A DNA stretch of 64,000 bases from Terebella lapidaria (GCA_949152475.1 OX424563.1:11071001-11135000), one strand, 5' to 3'; numbered from the stretch's first letter, positions 26,901 to 39,177 are shown. The notes: generated by a model from the sequence alone, not told the origin. A program made the numbers and translations.

Positions 26901-28447
26901 GCATGCCAATGTTTCTAGACCTCAATGCAATGCACACTGAAAGACACAGGTATTTGTATGCAATGTACAATTGTAACGTGAAGCTATGGACTTTGTCTTC
27001 CCTGTATCACCACATAAACTGTGCTCCACCCATCCCACACAAATCTACACAGTACTCCAGAGTGGATTTGCATACGACGTGAGGACACCATGTGACAGTC
27101 CATGTCGAATATGAGTCGCACTTCCTGACATGTCCTGGGACAAAAGAACATGAACTGAACATGGACACAAGAGTAGAAGGCTTCTCATGCTGTTTCTCCT
27201 GTGTCCAATGTGACATGTATCGTTCGTGCGATGCTGGTCGTGTTGTCAAGAGCTGTCCAAGACATGTACTGACGACTGTCAATAAATTCTTGGATGGAAT
27301 ATGTATATCACGTTCGTCCAGTTAGATTTGCACCTAAGGACTGATACGCGAGTCATCTCCTACATCGATTCAGTTCGATTCTACAGTAGACTAGAACTTG
27401 CTTGACATACATTAACAAACACGAAACATGTAACGTGTATGTATACTGTTCCATGTCATATCTTGGATTTCATACCAGGACAAATAATTATATGTATGAA
27501 TGATCATTCTCTCATGAAGAATGTGACATCTTGGTTTGATACGATGTCCAGTTAATTGTCTAATTTATAAATGTCCATTTAATTGTCTAATCCTCGATTG
27601 TGCACACCTGTTCAAAATGTCAGTTCCTCCTCAGCAACGGAACCAACGGAAATATAAGATGCATAAAATGTGTACTGCCTAACAGGGTTTCCATTACTGC
27701 TATTTGGTTTCTCCACGATTTGACGCCGCTCACTGTCTGGATCAATGGCTCCAAGCCCCTGACATGTGTTACCACTGGCTGGACTATAGCTAGACTGGAC
27801 TCGCCAGTTACCGGGGGGTAATTTTCTGTTTTGGTGGACGATCGATGTCTATTGATCCCCGATCGAGCGGCCAACAAAAAGCACTCCATGACTCTGGTGT
27901 GTGTAGAGGGATTCCATCCATACAAAAGTCATCGGAATCTTAGCCATAAAAGTGCTAATTATGTGAATATGAGGGAACTATCAAAGTGTGAGGGAGTATC
28001 AAAGGTGTCTGGCTACATGGCTGGTTATTGATATTGTAACGTACTTGACCTTAAGTATTTCACTGTATAGGTTGATGTGTACTGAAAATGAGATGTATAT
28101 TTCAGCAAGCAAGATGTATATTGCAAAGTGCCAACGTATGAGTGCATTCACCAAATTATACTTGTATGAACAATACTCATATATGGTATCGCCTTAGTTG
28201 CTGTTCATGTTACCTCAATAACGGTTTACCGGTTAAGTTCACCAAACCCAGTGATGCGCGTAATCAAAGAAAATACATGTATCAAATAAACCGACCTCGG
28301 GGAAGCCATGTCGATTTTGTCAATAAAATCGCTATGCTTGTGGACTGAATCCCCACTCTGAGTTTTATATGACAATCTGGGGCATTTAGGGATCATGGTG
28401 TGTTCTACATTCCCCATTTCCGTCCTTTGACTGTGTTAGTAATAGTA
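23910..28447 (+). repeat. array unit D (type 2), complete right end
   Basis: Fourth unit, nearly identical to B through its first half, including the extra segment of about 240 bases at 24,321-24,556. Its right third (27,330-28,447) is diverged from A-C. It extends about 110 bases past the point where A-C are fused to the next unit, and this extension matches only A0. So D keeps the original right end while A-C carry a secondary fusion. It contains a 0.48 kb insertion at 26,301-26,784. Confidence 0.9.
26301..26784. mobile_element. compound insertion: hairpin plus TIR element
   Basis: Unit B at 18,690 runs uninterrupted where D has about 0.48 kb extra, so B is an empty site. Two inverted-repeat structures lie side by side. 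One is a hairpin at 26,308-26,402 with arms near AATAACGATGGTTCGCC. The other is bounded by ATTATTATCATTTT at 26,404-26,417 and its exact reverse complement at 26,771-26,784. Inside the second is another hairpin (26,611-26,684) with GC-rich arms around AAGACGCGGGCGTCGAATGA. No coding capacity; superfamily not recognised. Confidence 0.75.
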
Positions 28448-28722
28448 TTCTACTAAACGATGTTTCGTATTCCTCTACTCCCATCATTTTCTTTCATCCG
28501 AGGTATTGTGTTAAATATGTCACCATCTGTTGCAAATCTCGCTCTTGGTGGCGCGTAAGGCCAACATAAAATCATGACCTCTTTTTTTCTCAGCCACGTA
28601 TTCGGGAAAACATGTAAATTTCGGGACAACCTGGCCCTTTTATGACTTTCAACTTGATCACAGCTTCCAAGGTTTATGCGCTATTTATTCGTGGTTACGT
28701 CCAAAGTGTGTGCTCCTAAACA
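28448..28722 (-). repeat. R repeat copy 1 (inverted)
   Basis: This segment matches, in reverse complement, the R repeat at 31.2, 36.7, 37.15 and 43.3 kb. The diagnostic words are AGCTGTGATCAAGTTGAAAG and CACAATACCTCGGATG. It lies immediately after the true right end of unit D and links the left array with the right-hand mosaic. Non-coding; class not recognised. Confidence 0.8.
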
Positions 28723-29202
28723 CTGATGGTATTGTTTAGTTTTTTTTTAAAATTATTTTTCTCCAGTTCCGAGCTCTTTCGATATTTTATCAGCTTTAAA
28801 AAAAAAAAGCTGCGATCAGTAGTAGCGATACAGCTTTTGTCATCACTGAAGCTGACACTAAATTATTATCACAGTACTCCCACCCAGCAACGGTTGTGTG
28901 TAGGTCACCGTCAATGGAGTGACGGAACTCATAATGTATGTACAGATATGTGATCTTTTTGGGTTCATGGTGGCGCGCAATGTGAGCATCAATACACCCG
29001 GATCAGTACCACGGAATCAAAACAATGAAGAACTAGTGCTTCATCAGCATGTGAACATTTCCACAACTGCTGAGTTATCACAACATGCAAACCGCTGACC
29101 AGGATGCAGGGTTCACTGCAGTCGGTGAGTTCAATGCAATCAAATATCAAATTTGCTCTTGTCCTCGAAATATATTACTGGTTTCGCATGTTGATTAACA
29201 AA
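28723..29202. other. unique AT-rich spacer
   Basis: No gene or repeat is seen apart from T- and A-runs near 28,741 and 28,801. Confidence 0.5.
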
Positions 29203-29465
29203 GTCGGACATACCCCAATCTTTATTCTTATTGGTATTACTAATATCATTATTATTATTATTATTGTCACACAGCCGTGTAGCTAAAATGTATCTAAAAT
29301 GATAATAAAATCGAATACAGGCTGTTTCTTATTAATCTATAGTTTAAGAAGAAAATGCGACTCATACTTACCCCATGGGGTAACTGCGACCAAAGTCGGA
29401 CATACCCCAATCGTTATTTCTTATTGTTATTACTAATATCATTATTATTATTATTGTCACACACT
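29203..29465. repeat. direct repeat of about 70 bases with ATT microsatellite, period about 192
   Basis: The stretch at 29,203-29,273 recurs at 29,395-29,465 with few differences. Both copies start AAGTCGGACATACCCCAATC and end in an (ATT)n run followed by GTCACAC. The second copy directly abuts the partial unit E. Confidence 0.85.
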
Positions 29466-30110
29466 CGTGTCCGTCTTTACATGTATGAACGCCAGTCATA
29501 ACTATTTCTGTGCGTGTACATTACTGATGGAAACATGAGCTATGTAATTTCGTCACGATATTGGTCCATGCAGGTGTGTGCCTACCATCACGGCCCATGA
29601 TGTAACTACAGTTCACTGCCTTATGTCATGCCAACAATCAGGTTATGTGACGTTACCATAGTAACGGCCTTGTACTGTAATTACCTAAGCCCTTTGGGGT
29701 AAGAGATTCATCCACGAATCATGGATGATTAGTTTGTTTTCCCGACTAATTAAACCAGAGGGACATGGCCATAATTTATGGTGTACTTGTTTTTGCACAT
29801 AAACAAGACATAGTTGCAGATATGTATATTAATACGTGTAGATGTACGCATATTCAATATACAACAGTGATAATCATATCTTTCGCTTAGTATGGCAGAC
29901 ACAACACTGTCAAGACCTATATTTAATAGACAACGATCATATTAATAAAAACACTGCATAAAGATGTCTATTATGTCTCGCCTTCCTTCCCATAGCCACA
30001 ATTCATTTTACAACGGAATCCAAATCCTACCCCAGAGGGGTTTCGACTGAGACGATATCTGTTGCTTTGCACGCCATACTTCTTTATATCAACATATATC
30101 GTGGATCTAG
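29466..30110 (+). repeat. array unit E, partial and diverged
   Basis: This matches the unit from about position 160 to 900 (compare 16,500-17,120). It includes the TGGAAACATGAGCTATGTAAT word, the segment of about 240 bases characteristic of B and D, and the CCAAATCCT/GGTTTCGACTGAGACG words. It is clearly more diverged than A-D and breaks off near 30,110. It looks like an old relic at the right edge of the array. Confidence 0.82.
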
Positions 30111-30999
30111 TCATTATGTTTATTGAGAAAGATCTAGAGATATATTCATATAATTTATGCTCAGTTCAATGAATAGTGCTCATAAAACAGGTTCATACAA
30201 AACCAATATACTTCGAAAAAAAACCACACACATGAAAGATAAATACAGGATATGACACGCACCAAAGAGAAAGCAAATTGGTATTTTATTCCATTGCCCC
30301 AAGTAACTGCAGTAAATCTTGCATGCTGGTATTCAGCTCGTGGGCTGTGATAATTCAGCAGTTGATATGAATGTTCACATGTATGTTTTAGTGCGGGTGT
30401 GTAGAGGTTTGCGTATTAAACGCTCATTCATACACCTATGCAGTGATGACCATGTTATGTATACGAATGGATCCCATACCTGTATATATATTATACAAGT
30501 GGATAGCACTGGGGCCGATGGGAATCTGTGGTTGCCACTCAGTTGACGGTGATCTACCCACAGCTGTTACTATGTGAGAGTACGGTGACCATGGTGACAA
30601 TGAGTGTGCGTGAGCTTCATTCACTGCATGTGATGCTCTTTCTATAGTGCACGGTCGCGAGAATATGTGCACATACAAACATTTACATAGAGATATTTTA
30701 TTATAAACACGTCGCATTTCGTATTGGTGTATATATATTGAATTGATGAATCAAGTTACACGATAGCTCACATGTGATTTCACGTGTAAATAAATGTATT
30801 GTCAAAATGTGACTCCATACGACATCAAATCGCCAGATGTCAAATAGCATGCCTATACATAGGATAGTTTTAGTTCAAACTAAATTAAAGGTCTACACAT
30901 GTAGGTACTAACCAATAGTATCAACCCAATTGATAATTATGGTTATGAAATAATCATGCACAATTTGAAATGAAATACCTATTACCCAATACCGACTCT
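30111..30999. other. AT-rich spacer between the two repeat regions
   Basis: No supported gene, repeat or RNA feature is seen. The short open frames near 30,319-30,717 overlap on both strands and are not convincing. Confidence 0.5.
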
Positions 31000-31189
31000 G
31001 CCCTTGGTCGAGCGGCAATTCATCACCATTGAATCAGCGTTCTGTGATGGACAAAAACAATACTGCTACTACTAACATTTACAGATGGTCATTCTTCGCG
31101 GACATACAAAAATTGAATTATCTAAAATTATGGTAAAACTTAAATAAAGGACACTAGAACAATACCATCAGCCGTTAGGAACACAACGC

Positions 31190-31660
31190 TTGGGTCGTAT
31201 CCACGAATCAATGGGGACATAAACCTTGGAAGCTGTGATCAAGTTGAAAGCCATAAAAGGGGCACGTTCTCCCGAAACCAACGTGTTTTCCCACTTTGTT
31301 GCTGATACAAAATGTCAGGTTTTTGTGTGGGGGAGTTTTTTTTTTATGTGAGGCCATAAACGCCACCGAGAGAGAGATTTGCGAGGGTGGTGACAGATTT
31401 CACACAATACCTCGGATGAAAGGAAATGGATGGTAGTGGAGGAAGGGAAATATCGTTTGCTGAATTTGGAAGACAAATCCACAAACTAGGCATACAGACA
31501 CGAGCAGGAAATTATAGGCCGTTGAAAACATGAGAATATACAGTAGTATTTGCTACATTGTTGCAATAGACGGTACCAACCAATGACGTTTAGGGCCTAC
31601 ATTAATCCTTTTAAATATCGACACCGGTCCTTTGGAGCCAAGCACGTCTGACAGTCATCA
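31190..31660 (+). repeat. R repeat copy 2
   Basis: Copy of the dispersed R repeat (about 430-470 bases). It begins near CCTTGGAAGCTGTGATCAAG and contains CACAATACCTCGGATG. It has no terminal inverted repeats that I can see and no open frame shared with other copies. Confidence 0.82.
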
Positions 31661-32139
31661 TTTACGTGTGTTGAGCTGAAGTTGAGGTGCTGGTCTATGT
31701 GGAACGTTGTTCCCAGAAGGAAATCCACTGGAATGGAGTGGGCGATATCGTGGACATTTCAGTGACAGCGAGGGTGTAGGAATGTCTATAGTTTTGATCT
31801 CGCAGATAAAAATCCACGGGAGTTAGTATCGGGACCTTGTTGGCTGTACAATTACGTTGTAAAAGTCAACGCATCAGCGTATTCATCATCAAGGTGATTT
31901 GTGGAATGGAAAGCAACCGTGCACATAGAACAACTAATATTCAAAACTGCATTGCCGTCATTTTTTTCATAGAATAAGTCTCTATCAAAGACATTATATA
32001 GATAAACTACATGTACTTATGAAACGCAGCTCCATTCATCCTTAACATCCTTGACTGTAACTTGTATTATAATGCATACTCCTCTGACGGACAGGACTAA
32101 AATAGTCGAGAGAGAAAAAACATGATTTTCTTGTTGGGT

Positions 32140-32640
32140 TGTGTAGATTACATCGACACGAGACATCAATCTCGGATGTTCCCTTTCTTTCAGCCAGGAA
32201 ACCGGTACCCCCGTGCTGCCTTCCCCTCATCCTCCCCTGCGCATCCAGCAGGACATGGGGGTTTGGGCACCATCCATTGAAGACGGCTCGCCTTCCGTCC
32301 AAACAATTTTGGAAGTCAATCGCGCCTAGAGCATTGACCGATATCACGTACGACTTGTATTTATGCATCTACTCAAGGGTTAATATGGGAAGAACGTGGA
32401 GCGAGGGAGAGTCTTGGCTAAAGCCCAGGCACGTTGGTCGTTCCGGGCAAAGTATTCAAGCACCACAATATACATAGAAATCCCCTGGCATTTGACAGGG
32501 TTTGATGTTATTGATAACACGTGTGTGATCACCATGGTGGAACGTTTGACAGCGACCCAACACAAGAATGGTCGAGTTCATTGGATATTTCCGATTTTAC
32601 GCAACCGATAAGTTGGTGATATTGCTTGCTCGCAGACGAT
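32140..32640. promoter_or_regulatory. X core 1: conserved non-coding block
   Basis: The best-conserved part of block X. A 59-base stretch (32,496-32,554) is identical in all three X copies although flanking sequence differs freely, especially from X3. It contains TTATTGATAACACGTGTGTG, with a CACGTG E-box, followed by TGATCA and CACCATGGTGG dyads. A 64-71 codon plus-strand frame runs through it in all copies but shows no clear excess of silent changes. A regulatory or RNA role is inferred from conservation only. Confidence 0.5.
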
Positions 32641-32667
32641 TCAATAAAATGCCCATATATTATATAC

Positions 32668-32841
32668 AGTGGCCTCTCTCAGATTAGACCCCCTTCATAA
32701 AGACTTCCCCCTCTATAAAGAAATTTTTGTGTGGCGTTAGGATCAGTTCAACATGTAAATAAACCCCTCTAACAAGACCCTCTAACCCCTCAGATAAGAC
32801 CTGAATTTCGTGGCAGAAGGTCTTATCTGAGGGGGCCACTG
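32668..32841. mobile_element. MITE with CAGTGGCC ends and TA target, copy 1
   Basis: A 174-base element begins CAGTGGCCTCTCTCAGATTAGACC and ends with the imperfect reverse complement (GGTCTTATCTGAGGGGGCCACTG). A TA dinucleotide flanks it on both sides. TA targets with CAGTGG ends fit pogo/Tigger-type or other Tc1/mariner-related non-autonomous elements. It is also present at the same place in X2, so it predates that duplication. Confidence 0.8.
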
Positions 32842-34208
32842 TACATACAATGTGATTTCCACAACCTTCCACAAGTATCGTTCCTAAGTGTGCAGTTAGT
32901 TCTAAAGCATACGTTCGAGTGAAAAGGAAGTTGACGTTAATGTGCTTTTTTGAACTGTGTGTTATTGGCACTAAATATGTATCCTGTATATTGGACCGGC
33001 TATGAATAGTCATTGTGATACGTAATTGTTCTATGGAATCCCGAAGCGTTCTGCAATGTTGCAGACATAATATTATTATTCCTGACATGAGTAAAAACAC
33101 ATTACCATGTTCTTATTCCTGATTAAAAATAGCATTCGAATGTGCTCGTCAAATAACCATGACAATGTACATGTAGCTCCCATTAACTATATATTATCGA
33201 TTTGGAAACCCTACTTTGTACATTACTTTCCATTTTTAGTTCGAGTTCCTCTGATTGAGTTTGTTTGATGGTGGGAGGAAGAACAAGGCTATTTCAATCA
33301 GGACCGCCATCATAGCATTTACCTAGAACCCTCGTTAATCAAAGACTGTATCAAACTTAATTGCCACTCACATATTCCAAATGAAATCCAATTATGCTCG
33401 TTATTTTGAGCACGTTACCTCATGTACCGAGGTCGTTCTCCGTGTTGGGACCTAATGAACGGGTATCATTCTATCTATAATGAGTACACTTGCCACATAA
33501 CGGGGATAATTAGTAAGCTGTTGACTGTGGATAAAGTATGCTGGAATATTGTGGTAGAACGCGACATGACAAAATTCAAACACACAAATTATAACGTGTT
33601 GTTTGTGGTTGGGTAATGTATACCATCACGCGGGCAATGTGCAGTGTGGTGGAATCTATACAGTGTAGTATAGTGGTGATACATGTCTTGCACTATGTGA
33701 CATAATGTTACTGATACACTTAATGGTTTTCGAGTTCGAGCACGTAATTGTGTACACATATTAGCATAACCATGATGGTTCAATCAGTCTAGTATTTGAA
33801 TTACAATTGGATTGTACAGTATCGTCTGGTGACGTCACAGTCGTATTAACACCGATCCCCTATCGATCTCAAACAAATTCCACCAGCACATAATGCCACT
33901 TCAAATAAACGACACCAGTTAATTGTTGAGGGGCGATATCATTAGCACCATGGTGATATAAAGCCGAGACGTACTGTGAACTGGGATAAAAAATAGTATA
34001 AACCGTATTGACTGGGGAAGGGATTCAGCTGAATTTACTGATGACACTTCAGTACTTTGACAGAACATATATTATATTGTTTCAATGTCTCCTAATATGA
34101 TAGCGACAATTTTCACATAACTGTTTTCGGGGCAATGACATGACACAGGTATAATTATTTGGGTTGAAATATTTGCTCTAGGAGAGGTTGATAGACTCAA
34201 ACGTACAT

Positions 34209-34232
34209 GTAGACACACATACGTGTGTCTAC
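34209..34232. repeat. perfect 24-base hairpin
   Basis: Ten-base perfect arms (GTAGACACAC and its complement) enclose a 4-base loop. The equivalent position in Y2 (near 40,727) has only the left arm, so the hairpin is not conserved. Confidence 0.6.
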
Positions 34233-35541
34233 ATTTTTTCTGAGAAAAAATTTTGGTCGGATTCAAGGTAATTACAAATATTATAGGCCCAGATGCTGAC
34301 CATTCCGTCATTAGAGGATTCTATTGAAATATTCATCAATAATAATATTTTTCGCTTGGACACCAATATAAAAAATTGAATGATTTATTATATATCCACT
34401 ACATGTCATGTAAGAATGCAAAATTTAGCCAGCAGTTGTTGACCCAACCCAGTTGCGAGCTGATAACCATTTTTTCCCCTGCTACATCAAAGTTTTTTTA
34501 CATGATCAGTTATTTAGATGGATTGGAAGACTGCTCGTTAACACATGGATCATATTATCAAGAAACACTATTGAACCAGCTTTGATCGACGATCGTAGAA
34601 CAAAGTCGTTCAAATCATCCAGACCCCATCCATCTCGTTAGTATGGCGTTGAATCAACTTTTTCAATCGGTTGATTTGAGTTCAACAAAAATTGTGTTCT
34701 CCTTATATCATTTTTATAACTATACTCTGAAACCCGTAGTTATACATGTACCTTAGATGGATCACTCAGCCAAGCACTAGTCAGAAACTGGGACATACCA
34801 CCGTATGTTTGTTATGAAGTATGCTTCATTTGATGTATTCATGGAGATTAAACACATAATTTATGGAGACACCACACGCCCAAGTGGTGTCTGTTTCTGT
34901 GTGATCGATATCTATTGCAAGATATTGTAGAATATTAAAAGCAAATGTTGCTCGAACATGTGTGTGACTGAATGTTGTATATTGGAGATATATTCTGGGA
35001 GATAATAGATGCACGTATTATGGCACCAAGGACATTTATCAATCATCCATCAATTTATCGATCGCCACTGAATCACCCACGTACAACACATATAAATACA
35101 TTCTTCTATTTAAATACAATGTCACATCAAACCTCTTTTCACCGCCAGGATGGAATTACGATGGTGACCTATCACCAAATCTGAATACAATTCCATGGCG
35201 TAAAATGACACAACGGTGATGCCACATTTCCCGATACATGGACATAGATACCTGGCATACATATTGTATGGGTAAACCGCATCCGAACATATATTAGTAT
35301 ATACGATTAGCCTTGATGGAGTCTCGTGGGGCTGCCAGGGACATCGTTCGAACATTCTAATGGCACTGCTCTTAGCCTCCAAATCTCTGCTCAGTTTGGA
35401 GTGAACGAAATGATTCAATTGAAGCAAGACCCACTGGTGAAACTTCAAAAGTGAATATATATGTTTACATGCAGTATGCTAACATACTCCACACTGATGA
35501 GTTAATGAGTTATAACGTAGAGCCATAACTCATGATACATT

Positions 35542-35880
35542 AACGCCACTCCCTCCAGATGAACGACTGCTGGGGTGACGATAACGATCCTCTCGCGGAA
35601 TTGGGACCCGGAAAATGTGAACAAAAAGGTGACAGGGGCCTGGAAATGAGGGGCGAGCGCAGTGTGCTGTCTATTAATCTATCCACTGGGGCTATGAGTA
35701 TGACTATGAGAGCAACGATAATAAACGAAAAGTAGATTAGTGAGCTCCTTGTGGAGTCTACACACGATGGCAGCCTCCAATTGAGACTGTACCAGAGGAG
35801 ACCACAGAGAAATGTCACATCCCCGAGGTATTGTGCAGAAGTGATGGGAGAAGCAGGCTGGCGTGCCAATAGAGCAGTTA
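35542..35880. promoter_or_regulatory. Y core 1: conserved block of about 340 bases
   Basis: Copies lie at 42,083, 51,301 and 56,301. By eye roughly nine positions in ten agree between Y1 and the distant Y4/Y5, while sequence just outside agrees much less. It begins CGCCACTCCCTCCAG, which could also be a splice acceptor. A 58-codon plus frame follows (NDCWGDDNDP...) and is open in Y1, Y2 and Y4 but interrupted in Y5. The minus strand is also open in part. A regulatory element is my preferred reading, with a small exon as the alternative. Confidence 0.5.
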
Positions 35881-36589
35881 GCTACTGGAATGTTTTACAC
35901 TGAAAACTGGATAAAGAAATTTGATAGGCATAAACCGTTATATGATTTTGAAATCAAGTGGCAAATTTACTCGATGATACAATATTCAACGGATGCTGGT
36001 ATTTGAAAATACAACACATACAATACAGGCCTATATTACACTGTATATGTACATGTACACCCTTTGTTGTGTAGAAATAAAAGCTGCAATACAGTTTTAT
36101 GTTTGTATCATAATTAACGTAGGGTATATTATATTTCCAATTGAAAAAGATTTTTGTCTACATACAAAATATGGGAATTGAATTAACCACACGCACGCAC
36201 TCGCACGTATTTTATTAGACTATGGGCATCGAGAACAATCCTTACACGAGGGATGTATGCCCATTTTATTCATTCAATTTACCTTACGACAGTCATGGTC
36301 GAACATCTTTTCTGTGGAGCGAACACCTCCGACAAATATTGGGATCGTTGATATCTTTTTTAAAGCATGCAGTTCAGTTAGTTTTATTGAATATGCATAG
36401 CTCTTATATTCCACAGAGATAACTGATTAGTGGTATAATAATTATATACATTCTGTATTAAACTATAGGGGCCTATATCTGTATATACTTATGAATAGCA
36501 TAACGATTCTAGTCCTTTTTAGGAAATTGCTCACCACTGAACCAGCGTTCAGTGATAAATGGAATCTATTTTGTTCAAACTTACATCAA

Positions 36590-37060
36590 CAGACTCTTAT
36601 TTCTCAATATGGGACACAAATTGGCGAATTTGGAAAGCTGGAAAAAATTGAATAATGTTAGAATAATAACCGCTGTTAGCGGTTGGGAGTACACACACAC
36701 TTGGGAATGGGACATGAAACCTTGGAACCTGTGATCAAGTTGAAAGCCATAAAAAGGACCCGAAACATTGTCCCGAAACCAATGTATTTTCCCAAAATGT
36801 GCATGGCTGAGACAAAAAGGACGCGATTTTGAGCGGGCAGATTTTGTGTGGATCATAAATGCCACCAAGGCGAGATTTGCAATTGATGGCGACAGAATTC
36901 ACACAATACCTCGGATGGAAGGAAAATGATGGTGGTGTAAGAAAGGGAAACATTGTTTGCCGAGTTTTAAGAAATCCACAAACTAGGGATATATACACGA
37001 GCCTGGAATTATGGGTTGTTGGAAACATGACCAGTATACTGTGGTATTTGTTATATTGAT
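36590..37060 (+). repeat. R repeat copy 3
   Basis: First member of a tandem pair of R repeats in X2. It aligns with copy 5 (43,190) better than with copy 4, for instance in the GCATGGCTGAGACAAAAAGG word. Confidence 0.8.
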
Positions 37061-37084
37061 ACAGCCGAAGGTATCCACCAAAAA

Positions 37085-37590
37085 TGTATACATTAATCCT
37101 TCTAAATTCTAAATTCCTTCTAAATCGAGACCGGCCCGTACATGTATGAGCCAAAAACCTTGGAAGCTGTGATCGAGTTGAAAGCCATAAAAGGGCCACG
37201 TTGTCCAGAAACCAACGTTTTTTCCCACTTTGTTGCTGATACAAAAAGTCAGGTTTTTGTGCGGTGGAGTTTTTTTTATGTGAGGCCATAAACGCCACCA
37301 AGAGCGAGATTTGCGAGGGTGGTGACAGATTTCACACAATACCTCGGATGAAAGGAAAAGAATGGCAGTGAAAGGATGAGAAATATCGTTTGCTGAATTT
37401 GGAGAAAATCCATAAACTAGGCATTCGGACACGAGCAGCGAATTATAGGCTGTTTAAAACACGATAATATATGGTAGTTTATGCAACATTGCTACAGCAG
37501 ACGTTACCCACCAGTAACACCTACATTAATCCTTTTAAATATCGACACCGGTCCTTCAGAGCCAAGCAAGTCTGACAGTCATCATTTACG
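37085..37590 (+). repeat. R repeat copy 4
   Basis: Second member of the pair, offset about 431 bases from copy 3. It is most like copy 2 in X1, for instance in CACTTTGTTGCTGATACAAA. So X2 carries one R of each subtype, as expected from an unequal exchange. Confidence 0.8.
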
Positions 37591-37621
37591 TACTCTGAAC
37601 TTGCAGCTGAAGTGTCCGTCT

Positions 37622-38228
37622 GTGGCACCGCTAAATGTAACACCTACCCCAAATGTAGTAAGGTCCGCTATATGTCATAACACAGGAACCCCAAATGTCA
37701 TAAGGTCCCCTAAATGTCGTAAAGGTCCCCTAAATGTGACATATCATCCTACCCTAAATGTCACAAATTTGAGGCCCCCTATATGTAACATACATGCCTA
37801 CCCTAAATGTCATAACACAATTGAGAACATTCTGAACCATAAATCAAACATATTCGACCACTTGTCGACCACTTGTCCATTGCTTTTTATTATTTACCCA
37901 AACGATCTTCCTGAAAACTTAAAGATGTTAAAACTATACTCTTCGGATATGATTTATGGGTGGGGTGGATATTACAAACGGGCTGAAAAATATGAGGTGG
38001 GAATTATACACGGGGTGGATATTATAAACTCGGTGAGTATTCTGAGGACGTAATTATAGACAGGGTGGATATTATAAACGGGGTGAAGACATTTAGGGTA
38101 TGATGATGTGTCACATTTAGGGGACCTTTATGACATTTAGGGGACCTTATGACATTTGGGGTTCCTGTGTTCTGACATATAGGGGACCTTACTACATTTG
38201 GGGTAGGTGTCACATTTAACGGTGCCAC
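37622..38228. mobile_element. composite fold-back element built of AAATGT-type iterations
   Basis: Absent at the matching point of X1 (near 31,695). Arms of about 145 bases are near-perfect reverse complements, starting GTGGCACCG and ending CGGTGCCAC. Each arm is a string of 20-25 base iterations around CCCTAAATGTCATAAGGT. The loop holds three copies of another motif, GGGTGGATATTATAAACGGG, separated by AATTATA words. The flanking 8-mers agree at six of eight positions, with TCCGTC exact, which would fit an 8-base target duplication. Two long overlapping open frames here are by-products of the iterations. Confidence 0.8.
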
Positions 38229-38679
38229 ATCCGTCCATGTGGAAAGTTGTCGCCAGAAGGAAATCCACTGGAATGCAGTGGGAGACATCGTGGACATTTT
38301 CAATGACAGCGTGGGTGTAGGAATGTCTATAGTTTTGATCTCGCAGATAAAAATCCATGGGAGTTAGTATCGGGACCTTGTTGGCTGTACAATTATGTTG
38401 TAAAAGTCAACGCATCAGCTTATTCATCATCAAGGTGATTTATGAAATGGAAAACAACCGTGCACATAGAACAACTAATATTCAAAACTGCATTGCCGTC
38501 ATTTTTTCCTAGAATGAGTCTCAGTCTAAGACATCATATAGATAAGCTACATGTACTTATGAAACGCAACACCATTCCATTTCACTGTAATTTGTATAAT
38601 AATGCATACTCCTCTGGTGGATAGGACTGAAATAATCGAGAGAGAAAAAACAGGATTTTCTTGTTGGGTTGTGTAGATT

Positions 38680-39177
38680 ACATCGACACGAGACAAGAAT
38701 CTCGGCTGTTCCCTCCCTCTTACCCAGGACGCCAGGAAACCGGTACCCCCGTGCTGCCTTCCCTCCTCTTCCCCTGCGCATCCAGCATGACATGGGGGTT
38801 TGGACACCATCCATTGAAGACGGCTCATCTTCCGTCCAGACAATTTTGGAAGTCAATCGCGCCCAGAGCATTGACCGATATCACGTACGACTTGTATTTA
38901 TGCATCTACTCAAGGGTTAATATGGGAAGAACGTGGAGCGAGGGAGAGTCTTGGCTAAAGCCCAGGCACGTTGGTCGTCCCTAGCAAAGTATTCAAGCAC
39001 CGCAATGTACATAGATATCACCCGGTATTTGGCAGGGTTTGATGTTATTGATAACACGTGTGTGATCACCATGGTGGAACGTTTGACAGCGACCCAACAC
39101 AAGAATGGTCGGGTTCACTGGATATTTCCAATATTACTCAACCGATAAGTTGATAATATTGCTTGCTTTTAGATAAC
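38680..39177. promoter_or_regulatory. X core 2: conserved non-coding block
   Basis: Copy of the X core with the invariant 59 bases at 39,033-39,091. It is nearly identical to X1 over its whole length. Confidence 0.5.

Larger units (their letters stand above)
31000..33840 (+). repeat. block X1 of the X/Y/Z mosaic
   Basis: First copy of block X. It opens with a CAGCGTTC(T)GTGAT word also found at 36,544 and 43,135, continues with the R repeat and the X core, and ends near 33,840, where block Y starts. X2 is its closest relative and X3 is more diverged. No intact gene is seen. Confidence 0.85.
33841..36530 (+). repeat. block Y1 of the mosaic
   Basis: First copy of block Y. It starts around the AACAAATTCCACCAGCACAT word and runs through the Y core to the CATCGAGAACAATCCTTACA word near 36,228. 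Y2 is very similar; Y4 and Y5 are more diverged. No gene is seen apart from the conserved core. Confidence 0.85.

Noticed and set aside
36735-37301. 188-codon minus-strand frame across two R repeats
   Set aside because: It spans the boundary of a tandem repeat pair and is not open in the other R copies.
37481-38053. 190-codon plus-strand frame, with a 93-codon frame on the minus strand at 38,022-38,303
   Set aside because: Both run along the fold-back arms and repeat the same short peptide words because the DNA is iterated. There is no protein-like composition.
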